NCBI GenBank assembly: GCA_029262895.1
Contig: JAJCYM010000081.1
Span: 105,512-169,511, forward strand
Source of the DNA: Roseivirga sp.
GTDB taxonomy: Bacteria > Bacteroidota > Bacteroidia > Cytophagales > Cyclobacteriaceae
Reading direction: 5' to 3'
Length of the DNA: 64,000 nt
The stretch's first letter is position 1, and every line of letters starts with the position of its first letter. Below the pieces are notes generated by a model. That model was not told where the DNA came from. It did not search any database and was given only the letters and a program-made list of their open reading frames with translations. Below are positions 33,976 through 42,967 of this stretch, in pieces. A program made the position numbers and the translations under genes.

Positions 33976-36636
33976 TTACCTTTTTCCGTTACGAAAATTA
34001 GGTATAGCGTATTCAGGCACTTTCAGGAGCACTCCTTCCCCAGCGACTATTTTACTTCTGGAGGTGATTGAGACAGTATATTTTCCCGGTCGCTGTCCTC
34101 TAATGGCCCAAATGGCTTGATTGATCCCCCCACGGCTGCTACCTTTGAAGGAGTCTATTTCCTTGCCGCGTTCATCCTGTATAGTGATATCAACAGGCTG
34201 TGCACTTGAATGTCTCATGTAATAGTTAATGACCATTCCGGCAGGTTCATTGGGAGTGGCCAGATGACGGTCCCCTGAAAGTTCATAACTCCCCCATCTT
34301 GACGCTGGAGCATTGTAACTGACTGGCTTGGTCTCAATTTTGAATAAAAACAAGTCAGAAGTAAAAACACGATTGGTCAATTCCTGAAGCGGGGAAATAT
34401 CAGTTACAAATGCCCCTCTTCCATAAGTCCCTACAACCAAATCATTTGCCTTTGGTTGGATTACGAGATCCCTAACTGGTACTGAGGGCATATTTCCCTT
34501 CAACGGATACCAACTCGCTCCACCGTTGACTGTGACATAAACTCCAATGTCATTACCGACAAACAGGAGGTTTGGATTCTTATGATCTTCAATGATTATA
34601 CTCACTGGTGACTCGGGTAGGTTCGAAGAAATGTCCTTCCAGGTTTTGCCATAATCGCTGGTTTTATAAACGAATGGACTAAAATCATCTCTACGGTAGC
34701 CTGATTTAGTGACATAGGCAATGCCTTCTGTATGCTGAGATGCTTGTACACGACTAACCCATCGGTCTCTGAGAGCACCAGCCTCGGTCAACTCCCCTGA
34801 AACCTCAGTCCATGACTCTCCTCCGTTACTGGTCATATGCACTCGACCATCATCAGTGCCTACCCAAATCAGGCCTTTTTTTAAGCTAGATTCGGCAATG
34901 GATGTAATGGTACAATATTGTATATGTCCTTTTCCAGCAATTTTAACGGGATCATTATCCGTCAAATCAGGGCTAATCTCTTCCCACGAGTCTCCCTGAT
35001 CAGTTGATTTCAAAAGCATTTGCCCCCCCGTGTAAAGCGTCTTGGAATCATGAGGCGAAATCAGAATTGGCGTGTCCCAGGTGTAGCGATACGGCTTGTT
35101 CTCATCTTTAGGCTTCGGTTGTATATTCTTTCTGGTTCCGGTTTTCTGATCTATCCGATGATGCGCACCAAATTGGCTCGTCACATAAACCCAACGGTTG
35201 TCTCTGGGATCAACCTGAGTGAACATGCCGTCCCATAATCCTACGATAGTCCAATCTTCTAAGGTGACTTGTCCTGACCAACTGTTGGACGGGCCCTTCC
35301 AAACCTCATGATCCTGATAACCCAGATAGATATTATAAGGCTCTTCATTGTCGACAGCCACATTGTAAATCTCACCCAATGGAATGTTGTACAGATGATC
35401 TGTGGTTTTTCCGCCATCATACGAAACATAAACACCCCCATCGCTCCCGATCATCATATGACGAGAATCTTTGGGGTTGATCCACATGGTTCTCACATCG
35501 CCAAACATCTTTGTAAATAACTCTCTGGGGGGCCAATTCGCATCATTCCATGATCTACCACCGTCAAATGAGGACGACAGTGTTTCGCTTAAAACAAAAA
35601 TGTTGTCAGGTTCGGTTGGGTTTATAAATATCTCATTGAATGAATAAGCAGCCTTGGAACTTACATCCACATTTTCGGGATTCACTTTGGTCCATGTCTC
35701 CCCATTATCAACAGAGTGATATACCTCTCCACCAATTTCCCTTTCTGTTTCAGCTATACCTCTTTCTCTATTTTGAGCGATCTGCCTAGCACTCAATAAG
35801 GTCATATTGAGATTTTCTACTACAGCATAAAGCTGGTTGGGGTCACTCAATGAAATATCAATACCAATACGCCCAATTTTACCCTCTGGCAATCCTTGCT
35901 TTAATTGTTTCCAGGAAGCTCCCCCATCGAGCGTTTTATAAATGCCGCTTTCGGCACCTCCAGCTTCAAAATGCCAGGGACTCCTGTCCATATGATAAGC
36001 CACTGCATAAATGATATCAGGGTTTTCCGGGTGAATGGCGAGATCAATCACCCCTGTGGTTTCACTGATTTGTAGTACAGGCTTCCAGGAACGTCCGCCA
36101 TCAGTAGTTTTATAAACCCCTCGTTGGGCATTATCGGAAAAGAGATGTCCCATAACGCCTACATAAACAATATCAGGGTTGCTGGGGTGAATAATGATTT
36201 CCGAAATATGATGAGAGTCTTTTAATCCCATGTTTAGCCAGCTCTGGCCTCCATCAAAGGACTTATAAACACCAGTACCAGAATATGAACTGCGTGCATT
36301 AAAATCCTCGCCAGTGCCCACCCATAATGTTTCAGGGTCTGAAGGTGAAACCGCTATGTCGCCAATGGCATTAACACCCTCAGTATCAAATATTGGTTCA
36401 AAAGTGGTTCCCTTGTTTGTCGTTTTCCAAACCCCACCATTTCTGGCAGCCACATAAAAGGTATGTGCATAGGCCCGATCGTCACTTTCAGGAACTGCAA
36501 TGGCTGAAATCCAGGCACCCACCCGATAGGCTCCAAGGTTTCTGTATTGAAAATGGTCCAGGATACCTTGATTCAATTGTTGTCCCATGACCTGTGTGAC
36601 CAGGAGAAGCGAAAAGAGAGTGGTGCTGAATCTCAT
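33976..36636 (-). CDS. Secreted Asp-box (VPS10/BNR-like) propeller protein, third paralogue
   Basis: A protein of 886 residues from ATG 36636, which gives the signal peptide MRFSTTLFSLLLVTQVMGQ; a start at 36681 would add 15 residues in front. Asp-boxes include YKSFDGGQSW, YKTTDGGRSW, YKTLDGGASW, SVDNGETW, LKSTDQGDSW, MTSNGGESW and YKTSDYGKTW, followed by LVVGTYGRGAFVTD and a C-terminal Ig-like domain (GKYTVSITSRSK). It is shorter than 23667-26954 because the helical tail is missing. A palindromic element with an inserted segment lies upstream (36697-36869). Activity unknown. Confidence 0.87.
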   Translation of the reverse strand: MRFSTTLFSLLLVTQVMGQQLNQGILDHFQYRNLGAYRVGAWISAIAVPESDDRAYAHTFYVAARNGGVWKTTNKGTTFEPIFDTEGVNAIGDIAVSPSDPETLWVGTGEDFNARSSYSGTGVYKSFDGGQSWLNMGLKDSHHISEIIIHPSNPDIVYVGVMGHLFSDNAQRGVYKTTDGGRSWKPVLQISETTGVIDLAIHPENPDIIYAVAYHMDRSPWHFEAGGAESGIYKTLDGGASWKQLKQGLPEGKIGRIGIDISLSDPNQLYAVVENLNMTLLSARQIAQNRERGIAETEREIGGEVYHSVDNGETWTKVNPENVDVSSKAAYSFNEIFINPTEPDNIFVLSETLSSSFDGGRSWNDANWPPRELFTKMFGDVRTMWINPKDSRHMMIGSDGGVYVSYDGGKTTDHLYNIPLGEIYNVAVDNEEPYNIYLGYQDHEVWKGPSNSWSGQVTLEDWTIVGLWDGMFTQVDPRDNRWVYVTSQFGAHHRIDQKTGTRKNIQPKPKDENKPYRYTWDTPILISPHDSKTLYTGGQMLLKSTDQGDSWEEISPDLTDNDPVKIAGKGHIQYCTITSIAESSLKKGLIWVGTDDGRVHMTSNGGESWTEVSGELTEAGALRDRWVSRVQASQHTEGIAYVTKSGYRRDDFSPFVYKTSDYGKTWKDISSNLPESPVSIIIEDHKNPNLLFVGNDIGVYVTVNGGASWYPLKGNMPSVPVRDLVIQPKANDLVVGTYGRGAFVTDISPLQELTNRVFTSDLFLFKIETKPVSYNAPASRWGSYELSGDRHLATPNEPAGMVINYYMRHSSAQPVDITIQDERGKEIDSFKGSSRGGINQAIWAIRGQRPGKYTVSITSRSKIVAGEGVLLKVPEYAIPNFRNGKR

Positions 36637-36696
36637 TAAAATACAATTGTGATTTCGATTCAAGATAGCCTTTTCGTCCATTCTCTTATAAAAAAT

Positions 36697-36869
36697 TTAA
36701 CCCGGATTATGTAATAGATTCTCTATTGCGGACATAACTCACTTCGAATCAGCCGCTTCGCTTCATTTGCCTTTTCACCGTAGCGGTGCTATGCTCTCAA
36801 AGTCAAATATCCTGATTCATTGCGATTTACGCCCTCATCACGAGCTCTATTGCATAAACCGGGTTTAAG
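36697..36869. repeat. Palindromic element, copy C, with internal insertion
   Basis: Left arm acccggattatgtaatag is near 36699-36717 and right arm ctattgcataaaccgggtt near 36847-36866. Between them, instead of a few bases, are about 124 bp bounded by the 9-bp direct repeat ctctattgc (36721-36729 and 36845-36853). The insert itself is partly symmetrical, with gaatcag / ctgattc around a caccg-tag-cggtg hairpin. It takes up most of the gene-free stretch 36637-36946; nothing else is seen there. Confidence 0.55.
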
Positions 36870-36946
36870 GATTAACTCCGATTGTGTCTTTTAGGATAAG
36901 TTAATTGGGTTCCATATTTTCAGTACTCCTTATCCACTTACCAGTT

Positions 36947-38275
36947 ATGTATAAAAAACAGAATTCCACCTTTAGAACAGCGACACTGCTTATTCTCGCT
37001 TTAACATTCCAATTTTCCGCTCTCCAAGCGCAGGAAGCCCGTAACCGCTGGCGAAAAATGAACCAAATCAGGAATGACAAGTTCGACCACATCTTGCCTG
37101 AGGCCATGCGCGAGAATAATATCGATATGTGGATTGTCACGAATCGTGAAGGAGATTATGATCCGCTATACCCTGATATGGGAGCAGGTTATACTTCCAA
37201 CAACGGATACTACATCTTTACTGACAAAGGCAGTGGCAGAATTGAAAGAGCAGCCCTGGGCATTAGTGGCTATCTACTTAAGGAGGGCGGTGCCTATGAT
37301 TATTTTGGTTCCGCAGGTGAACTCAAGTCTTATGTGGAAGCCCGGGATCCAAAACGTATTGGCCTCAACTACTCCAAGAACTTTGGTGGGGCCGATGGAC
37401 TCTCCTATTCTGAGCGATTGGAACTTGCCGAAATACTCGGTTCCAAATATGAAAAACGTTTTGTTTCTGCTGAGAAACTTACCTCTGATTTTCGCTCTAG
37501 AAGGGTGGCCAGCGAAATAGCAGCGTTCGCTGAGGCAGGTGAATTCTCCTACCTGATTGCTGAAAAGGCCTTCTCTAATGAAATTATTACTCCTGGCGTC
37601 ACCACGCTGGAAGATGTAGCCTGGTGGATGAAAGAGCAGCAATACAAAAACAACCTGGGCTCTTCATTTGGAATGCCTTCAGTATATATCACAGGACCTG
37701 ATGGCATTGCAGCCACCTCAAATGACCGCATTATTCAAAGGGGTGATATTCTTATGCTCGACTGGGGAGTGGGTCTAATGAACTTTTATACGGATATGAA
37801 ACGTGTGGCCTATGTACTCAGGGAAGGTGAAACGGAAGTTCCCGCAAGCATCCAAAACGCATTTGATCAAGGCATCAAAGCCAGGAAAGTCATTACTGAC
37901 AACATCAAGGCTGGCATGACGGCCAAGCAGGCCGAAACCAGAATTTATGCTGCTTTGTTGGAGGCCGGGTTTGGTAAGATGGCCGAATTCAATACACCAG
38001 GTACTTCGGATAAAACAGATGTTATCATTGGCAGTCACTCTGTCGGCAATTGGGGTCATGGTATTGGCCCTTCAATCGCCTTCTTTAATCCCGAAAGATT
38101 GACTTATGAGCTGAAGGTCTCAAACCTCCTTTCTATTGAGCTATTTGCATATACTAAGTTGCCAGAATGGGGAGGTAAGAAATTAAGAATCCCCCTGGAG
38201 GATGATGCCATCATCACACACAGGGGGATAGAATGGCTTTATCCTATCAACAGAAAGCTTTTGGTGATTAAATAA
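36947..38275 (+). CDS. Secreted M24-family (Xaa-Pro peptidase-like) metallopeptidase
   Basis: A protein of 442 residues from ATG 36947, with a signal peptide (ATLLILALTFQFSALQAQ). The C-terminal pita-bread domain has the M24 ligands: Asp in LDWGVGL and in YTDMKRVAYV, His in WGHGIGPSIAF, Glu in LSIELFAY and Glu in IPLEDDAI. The N-terminal creatinase-like domain covers about residues 40-190. It should be a periplasmic aminopeptidase for Xaa-Pro or related peptides. A second M24 protein at 51120-52394 is exported by Tat rather than Sec. The terminator at 38282 lies directly after the stop. Confidence 0.87.
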   Translation: MYKKQNSTFRTATLLILALTFQFSALQAQEARNRWRKMNQIRNDKFDHILPEAMRENNIDMWIVTNREGDYDPLYPDMGAGYTSNNGYYIFTDKGSGRIERAALGISGYLLKEGGAYDYFGSAGELKSYVEARDPKRIGLNYSKNFGGADGLSYSERLELAEILGSKYEKRFVSAEKLTSDFRSRRVASEIAAFAEAGEFSYLIAEKAFSNEIITPGVTTLEDVAWWMKEQQYKNNLGSSFGMPSVYITGPDGIAATSNDRIIQRGDILMLDWGVGLMNFYTDMKRVAYVLREGETEVPASIQNAFDQGIKARKVITDNIKAGMTAKQAETRIYAALLEAGFGKMAEFNTPGTSDKTDVIIGSHSVGNWGHGIGPSIAFFNPERLTYELKVSNLLSIELFAYTKLPEWGGKKLRIPLEDDAIITHRGIEWLYPINRKLLVIK

Positions 38276-38281
38276 TAGAAA

Positions 38282-38317
38282 CAAACCTTCCTCTCTCACA
38301 GGAGAATTGGAGGTTTG
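38282..38317. terminator. Terminator between convergent genes
   Basis: Stem caaaccttcc / ggaggtttg with one bulge around a 17-base loop, followed by aatttt on the plus side. Located between stops at 38275 and 38336. Confidence 0.5.
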
Positions 38318-38335
38318 AATTTTGGCATTCAAAGT

Positions 38336-39415
38336 CTACTTGATATGTTTAATGACCCAATCATTTTCAAGTTGAAGGTACTCTTTTCTATAGCTCACTT
38401 TCTTCATCATTTCAGTATGATCTTCATTCTCATTATTCGAAGCATCATGATTCGCCCCCCCTTCAGAGATATCCTCTATCCCATGACCTGCATTCTCAAA
38501 TACTTGATAAGTCAGGTTATTCATGCCGCGGGCTATCAATCCTTCAATGATTTTGGTGCACTTCTCCACAGGAACCAATGGATCCTGATCCCCATAAACA
38601 AATAAGATAGGAACGGTTGTTTTAGAAATCGCCTCTGTGGGATCAAATAAGGTTTTTCTATAGAAGTCAAAATTCCTTTTGTAAAGTCCGGATGGTGGTG
38701 TTTGACCCACCCTGAAATTGAATTTTGACCACCATAGAAGTTGTTTTTCTCGATTGATCAGCCGGGTTATTTTATCGAACCCAACACCCGTTCCAAAATA
38801 GGTATAGAGTTTTCTTCTATACTCAGATACAGCTTCAATTTCTTCAGTAGTATGGTGCCCATCATGTCTTAAATCGCTTGCCCGGGTATAAATCACTTGT
38901 TCCTGAGGGGTAACAGTTGGACCTGAAACCGCCATTACATAATCAATCAAGTTGGACTTGGAAGCGGCTAGTGGGCCAATCCATCCTCCCTGACTAATTC
39001 CCCACAAACCAATTTTTCCAACCTTATAATTTGACTTTAAATGAACGGCACCATTAATAACATCACGAGCAGCATCCTCTAAATAGGGCATTTCAGAAAA
39101 AACACCAGAACTCTCTCCGGTACCAACTTTATCATACAACATTACTGATGTGCCTAGCTTTAGAAACTGCTTTGATTTTTCGATAAACCACCAATTATCT
39201 CGAGGCAGACTGTCAGAGCCATGAATAAGAATAAGCACTGGAGCATCTTCCTCTAAATTGGCTGAAATGAATGTATAACCAATGGTATGTCCCCTCGACT
39301 CATAAAACCCTTTATCTACACTGTACCCTTCGAATTGAGCAAAGCTGATTTGGGAAAAACAAACACATACTAAGAATGTAATTGCCCATTTTTTCAATCT
39401 TTTATAACTTAACAT
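38336..39415 (-). CDS. Secreted alpha/beta hydrolase
   Basis: A protein of 359 residues with signal peptide WAITFLVCVCFSQISFAQ. The oxyanion region is LILIHGSDS, nucleophile elbow GISQGGWIGP, acid in VYGDQDPLVP, histidine in ENAGHGIED. Order and spacing parallel the hydrolase at 15180-16082 (GVSQAGWILP). A long insertion between about residues 170 and 250 may form a lid. The C-terminus has a small Asn/Asp/His-rich segment. It is divergent from the tail-anchored regulator gene at 39522. The substrate is unknown. Confidence 0.84.
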   Translation of the reverse strand: MLSYKRLKKWAITFLVCVCFSQISFAQFEGYSVDKGFYESRGHTIGYTFISANLEEDAPVLILIHGSDSLPRDNWWFIEKSKQFLKLGTSVMLYDKVGTGESSGVFSEMPYLEDAARDVINGAVHLKSNYKVGKIGLWGISQGGWIGPLAASKSNLIDYVMAVSGPTVTPQEQVIYTRASDLRHDGHHTTEEIEAVSEYRRKLYTYFGTGVGFDKITRLINREKQLLWWSKFNFRVGQTPPSGLYKRNFDFYRKTLFDPTEAISKTTVPILFVYGDQDPLVPVEKCTKIIEGLIARGMNNLTYQVFENAGHGIEDISEGGANHDASNNENEDHTEMMKKVSYRKEYLQLENDWVIKHIK

Positions 39416-39521
39416 GAAATAAACTTATTAATGACAGACCAGCAACCACACTGATCTTTGGCTAATGAATGCGAAGAAAAAAGTTTAGGTGCATCCAGAG
39501 TCAAAGTTTAATGTCTTTAAA

Positions 39522-40010
39522 ATGTCCTTATTAGGGAGCAGCCATATGAATCAGCTATTTATCAATCCGAAGGTTAGTTTAAATTTAGACACGAATGATC
39601 TGGTATTCAAAGAATTAACTTCGTTCAAACTTGTTCACCTTGAACCAATGCCAGCTAAATTGCTAGAAACAATTGTGAGAAAAAATGGCAAAGTGGCCAC
39701 TCGACAGGAACTAATTGACCAGATATGGTTTGGCAATGAGGGAGTCGGTGGAAAGGCCCTCACGAAGAACATCTATAAGCTCAGAAAGATATTTCAAGAA
39801 CATTTGAGAGAAGAATTAATTAGAACAATTCCTAAAGGAGGATATCAATTAGTTTCAAAAGTGAAAATTACTGAGCAGCCAGTGCACACGATCAATCGAT
39901 CTAGAAAATGGTTGAATATCTCAATCGGTGCTGCAATTGGAATCCTCATCATTCTCAAGATTGCCAATCCAGGATTTTTTCATATGATCCAACACGGATT
40001 AATGCATTAA
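39522..40010 (+). CDS. Tail-anchored winged-helix regulator
   Basis: A protein of 162 residues from ATG 39522; ATG 39546 and GTG 39489 are other options in the same frame. Residues about 30-113 form an OmpR/ToxR-type winged helix (MPAKLLETIVRKNGKVATRQ, GVGGKALTKNIYKLRKIF, TIPKGGYQLV), residues about 131-147 a single membrane helix, followed by a short tail. It closely parallels the regulator at 14259-14687. It is divergent from the hydrolase at 38336-39415, its likeliest target. The stop overlaps that of the convergent AHSA1 gene. Confidence 0.8.
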   Translation: MSLLGSSHMNQLFINPKVSLNLDTNDLVFKELTSFKLVHLEPMPAKLLETIVRKNGKVATRQELIDQIWFGNEGVGGKALTKNIYKLRKIFQEHLREELIRTIPKGGYQLVSKVKITEQPVHTINRSRKWLNISIGAAIGILIILKIANPGFFHMIQHGLMH

Positions 40011-40399
40011 TCAAATAATCTAGCTTCCAGTCCTTTAAAGTAGCTATCCCAGCCATTATTATGGTTATCCAGACTTTCCTGGGTCAAGAACCCCTCATGA
40101 CTTAGGTTAACTATCGTTCCTGTCTCTGATTCTTCGAATTCGACTGTAATAAGGGTAGTTTCATCAGTGCCTTGCCAATGCCAGGAGTATACAAGTTTCT
40201 TCCCCCAATCCACTTCTTTGAATTCACCATGCATTACAAATTCATTGGGAGGAGCGGCAGCATATAGCCTATAATGCCCTCCTACTTCGGGCTTACTCTC
40301 AATTTTGGTAGCTGGCTCTATTACCATGTCTTCAGACACCCAAGCCCCAAACAATTTCAAAGGCTCAATCTTAGTTCTGTATTGCTTGTCGATTTTCAT
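40007..40399 (-). CDS. SRPBCC / AHSA1-like protein
   Basis: A 130-residue cytoplasmic protein. VSEDMVIEPATKIESKPEVGGHYRLYAAAPP, then GEFKEVDWGKKLVYSWHW and TTLITVEFEESETGTIVNLSHEGF match the AHSA1 (activator of Hsp90 ATPase homologue 1-like) branch of the START-like SRPBCC fold, with a C-terminal helix containing GWDSYFKGLEARL. Bacterial members bind hydrophobic ligands or have unknown roles. The gene stands alone, its stop codon overlapping that of the convergent regulator at 39522-40010 by four bases. Confidence 0.85.
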   Translation of the reverse strand: MKIDKQYRTKIEPLKLFGAWVSEDMVIEPATKIESKPEVGGHYRLYAAAPPNEFVMHGEFKEVDWGKKLVYSWHWQGTDETTLITVEFEESETGTIVNLSHEGFLTQESLDNHNNGWDSYFKGLEARLFD

Positions 40400-40557
40400 A
40401 AGTGACTTTATTAAGTAAGATCATCTCTTGATCAAAGTAATAATTTTTCATTTTAACAATCTGAATTGACCATATAAACAAACTCTTCTCTGATTAAATA
40501 AGTCTTCGTGTACTTTCTGCATTTACTTGATATATTGTTTCCTTGAAATACTGAACC

Positions 40558-42108
40558 ATGAAAAATAAAATTAAACTCCTTTTTGTGGCCTTACTCTTTA
40601 CCTCGAGTCTGGCCTTTTCTCAAAATTCCGATCCGGTAATTGAGCGTATTATTAAAGAAGCCAACGAAAATTCTCAGTTAGAGATACTGGCTCATGAATT
40701 AATGGATGTAGTGGGGCCTCGCCTGGTCGGCACACCTCAAATGAAAAACGCACATGACTGGGCTGTAAACAAGTATAAGGGCTGGGACATTTCAGCCGAA
40801 AACCAGAAATGGGGCGACTGGCAAGGTTGGGAACGTGGCATCACCCATGTTGACCTTATAGAGCCTCGCGTAGTTTCGTTGAGCGCTATGCAACTGGCCT
40901 GGAGCCCAGGCACATCAAGTCGTGGAATCACGGCAGAGGCAGTGGGCATGCCTATATTCGCAAGCGAGCAAGCCTTTAAAGACTGGCTGCCTAGTGTAAA
41001 AGGAAAATTTGTGATGATCTCCATGCCACAACCCACCGGTAGACCTGATTACAACTGGGACAAATTCGGCACGGAAGCATCCATCGCAAAAATGAAAGAA
41101 GAGCGCAACAAGCAAACCGCTGAATGGCGAGCTAGTATTAACAAAACCGGATACAATACACGCACAATTATCCCTGTGCTAGAAGAAGCTGGTGCTGTTG
41201 GACTGCTAAGCTCAAACTGGTCCAGAGGTTTTGGAGTGAATAAAATATTCAGTGCCAGAACAAAAGACATCCCTAATATCGATGTCTCTTTGGAAGATTA
41301 TGGTATGCTTTATCGCATGTATCAATATGGTGATAAACCAAAAATCAAAGTGGTGGCTGAATCGAAAGACTTAGGCAGAGTGCCAACATTCAATACGATC
41401 GCTGAAATTAAGGGTACTGAAAAGCCTGATGAATACGTGATTCTCTCTGCTCATTTTGATTCATGGGATGGTGGTACCGGAGCAACTGACAACGGTACGG
41501 GTACCATTCTGATGATGGAAACCATGCGTATTTTGAAAAAGCTATACCCAAATCCAAAGAGAACAATCCTTGTTGGCCATTGGGGAAGTGAAGAGCAAGG
41601 ACTTAACGGTTCTCGCTCCTTTGTGGAAGATCACCCTGAAATTGTAGGTAATGTACAGGCACTGTTCAATCAGGATAATGGGACTGGCCGTGCGGTAAAC
41701 CTTTCTGGCCAAGGCTTTTTACACGCTTATAAATACCTGGGTAAATGGCTTTCAGCAGTACCAAGATCTATAACAAGTCAAATCAACACCAACTTTCCTG
41801 GCACCCCAGGTGGCGGTGGATCCGATTACGCTTCCTTTGTGGCAGCCGGTGCACCAGCTTTTTCCTTGAGTTCTCTTAGCTGGGATTACTTCTCTTATAC
41901 CTGGCATACCAACCGAGATACTTACGATAAAATTGTATTTGACGATGTGCGCAGCAATGTGGTCTTAGCGGCAATTCTCACTTATATGGCTTCTGAAGAT
42001 CCAGAAACCACTTCCAAAGAGAAAAGTGTGCTTGGAAAGAATCCAAGAAACGGCAGACAAATGACCTGGCCACAACAAAGAAAAGCTACCAGATCAGGAG
42101 GTAACTAA
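40558..42108 (+). CDS. Secreted M28-family zinc aminopeptidase
   Basis: A protein of 516 residues with signal peptide IKLLFVALLFTSSLAFSQ. The metal ligands and catalytic Glu are all visible: H299 and D301 in AHFDSW, D311 in ATDNGTG, E345 and E346 in GSEEQG, D373 in NQDNGTG and H450 in TWHTNRDTYDKI. A PA-like domain lies at about residues 130-260. The family removes N-terminal residues from peptides with two zinc ions. The tail (RKATRSGGN) and the terminator downstream are duplicated near 42968-43096. Confidence 0.92.
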   Translation: MKNKIKLLFVALLFTSSLAFSQNSDPVIERIIKEANENSQLEILAHELMDVVGPRLVGTPQMKNAHDWAVNKYKGWDISAENQKWGDWQGWERGITHVDLIEPRVVSLSAMQLAWSPGTSSRGITAEAVGMPIFASEQAFKDWLPSVKGKFVMISMPQPTGRPDYNWDKFGTEASIAKMKEERNKQTAEWRASINKTGYNTRTIIPVLEEAGAVGLLSSNWSRGFGVNKIFSARTKDIPNIDVSLEDYGMLYRMYQYGDKPKIKVVAESKDLGRVPTFNTIAEIKGTEKPDEYVILSAHFDSWDGGTGATDNGTGTILMMETMRILKKLYPNPKRTILVGHWGSEEQGLNGSRSFVEDHPEIVGNVQALFNQDNGTGRAVNLSGQGFLHAYKYLGKWLSAVPRSITSQINTNFPGTPGGGGSDYASFVAAGAPAFSLSSLSWDYFSYTWHTNRDTYDKIVFDDVRSNVVLAAILTYMASEDPETTSKEKSVLGKNPRNGRQMTWPQQRKATRSGGN

Positions 42109-42210
42109 TCAGAAACTATATTATTTATTCTAATAAGGAGGCCCATGGCCTCCTTATTTTTTAATGCCTCCATGTACTGAATCTAGGCATCAGAATTGGG
42201 ATGATTGCGA
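42082..42210. repeat. Direct repeat flanking the TA locus, copy 1
   Basis: It covers the last codons of the M28 gene (KATRSGGN), the terminator and about 50 bp beyond, and is repeated at roughly 80 per cent identity at 42968-43096, 886 bp further on. The TA module lies between the two copies. The identity was judged by eye. Confidence 0.7.
42132..42162 (+). terminator. Rho-independent terminator of the M28 peptidase gene
   Basis: Perfect 12-bp stem aataaggaggcc / ggcctccttatt with loop cat, followed by a run of T. It lies 23 bp after the M28 stop codon. A second copy is at 43019-43050. Confidence 0.85.
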
Positions 42211-42310
42211 CATGGTCTATCAGCCTCAGCAATCCAAGCAACCAGTTCAATTGAGGCCTGCTTTGCAATATTGCCTATACTTTTATGTCTATTATTCGTT
42301 ACTTTTAACC

Positions 42311-42550
42311 ATGGACATCCACGCGCTAAAACTAGACTTAGTTCAAAAACTATTAACAGTAAAAAAAGAGTCTGTCTTGGAAAAGATAACCCAGATTCTA
42401 GATAGTGAAGTCATTGTAGCCTATACCGTTGACGGTGAACCCATGACAAGAAATCAATATTTGCAAGACCTCGAAGCGGCCGAACTAGAAATCGATTCAG
42501 GGGACTATTTGACTCAATCTGATGTTGAAAAAAGGGCTAGTAAATGGTAG
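42311..42550 (+). CDS. Antitoxin of a ParE/RelE-type module
   Basis: A protein of 79 residues from ATG 42311: MDIHALKLDLVQKLLTV, then a short helix LEKITQILDSE, and a C-terminal part with VDGEPMTRNQYLQDLEAAE. It matches the small helical antitoxins that precede ParE-like toxins in Bacteroidota, and the stop overlaps the start of the toxin gene by seven bases, the usual coupling. The frame is open further upstream to 42164 but that part is unlike an antitoxin. The toxin is interrupted, so this antitoxin may now be an orphan. Confidence 0.8.
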   Translation: MDIHALKLDLVQKLLTVKKESVLEKITQILDSEVIVAYTVDGEPMTRNQYLQDLEAAELEIDSGDYLTQSDVEKRASKW

Positions 42551-42840
42551 ACAAAGCCCTCACAATTATTTGGAGTAAGAGGGCTGTTAATTCACTTGAA
42601 AAAATTCACAAATACTATTTCCAACTTTCTCCTAGCGGAGCTGAGAATGTCAAGAATGACATTTTAAAGACAGTTTCTTCAATCAAATATTTGTAACAAT
42701 ATCAAGTAGATGAAATCAATTCTGATTTGAGAAGAATGATTGTCAGGCACTACAAAATAGTTTATAGGGTTAAAGACAGTGAAATTAGAATAGCAAACAT
42801 CTACGATACCCGTCAAGACCCAGGTAAGTCAAAGCTTTAA
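42544..42840 (+). pseudogene. ParE/RelE-type toxin with in-frame stop
   Basis: Reading from ATG 42544, codons 1-50 give MVDKALTIIWSKRAVNSLEK to SIKYL, then TAA at 42694-42696, then the same frame gives QYQVDEINSDLRRMIVRHYK and YRVKDSEIRIANIYDTRQDP up to TAA 42840. Together this is a normal 98-residue ParE/RelE toxin, with the conserved RRMIVRHYKIVYRV strand and DTRQDP ending. The stop is where relatives have Glu in a P-E-Q-Y-Q context, so a single G-to-T change (GAA to TAA) would explain it. The toxin is probably inactive; read-through or a sequencing error are the alternatives. Confidence 0.85.
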
Positions 42841-42900
42841 TCCTCTGACTTACGGCAAAGGATTAAAGTTGTTGAGTCAACCCATCTATACTCAAATTAC

Positions 42901-42929
42901 CGCCTTGGTTTGTGTCCTCACAAACGAAC
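42901..42929. repeat. Dispersed hairpin repeat, copy 2
   Basis: Stem gtttgtg / cacaaac with loop tcct, with the flank cgcctt, as at 11107-11135. It follows the broken toxin. Confidence 0.5.
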
Positions 42930-42967
42930 AGGGTGTGATTTTTAAGCACACGATTCCGAAGAAAGAT

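Noticed and set aside
42164..42310. A longer antitoxin start
   Set aside because: The added 49 codons lie in the duplicated terminator region and do not resemble an antitoxin.
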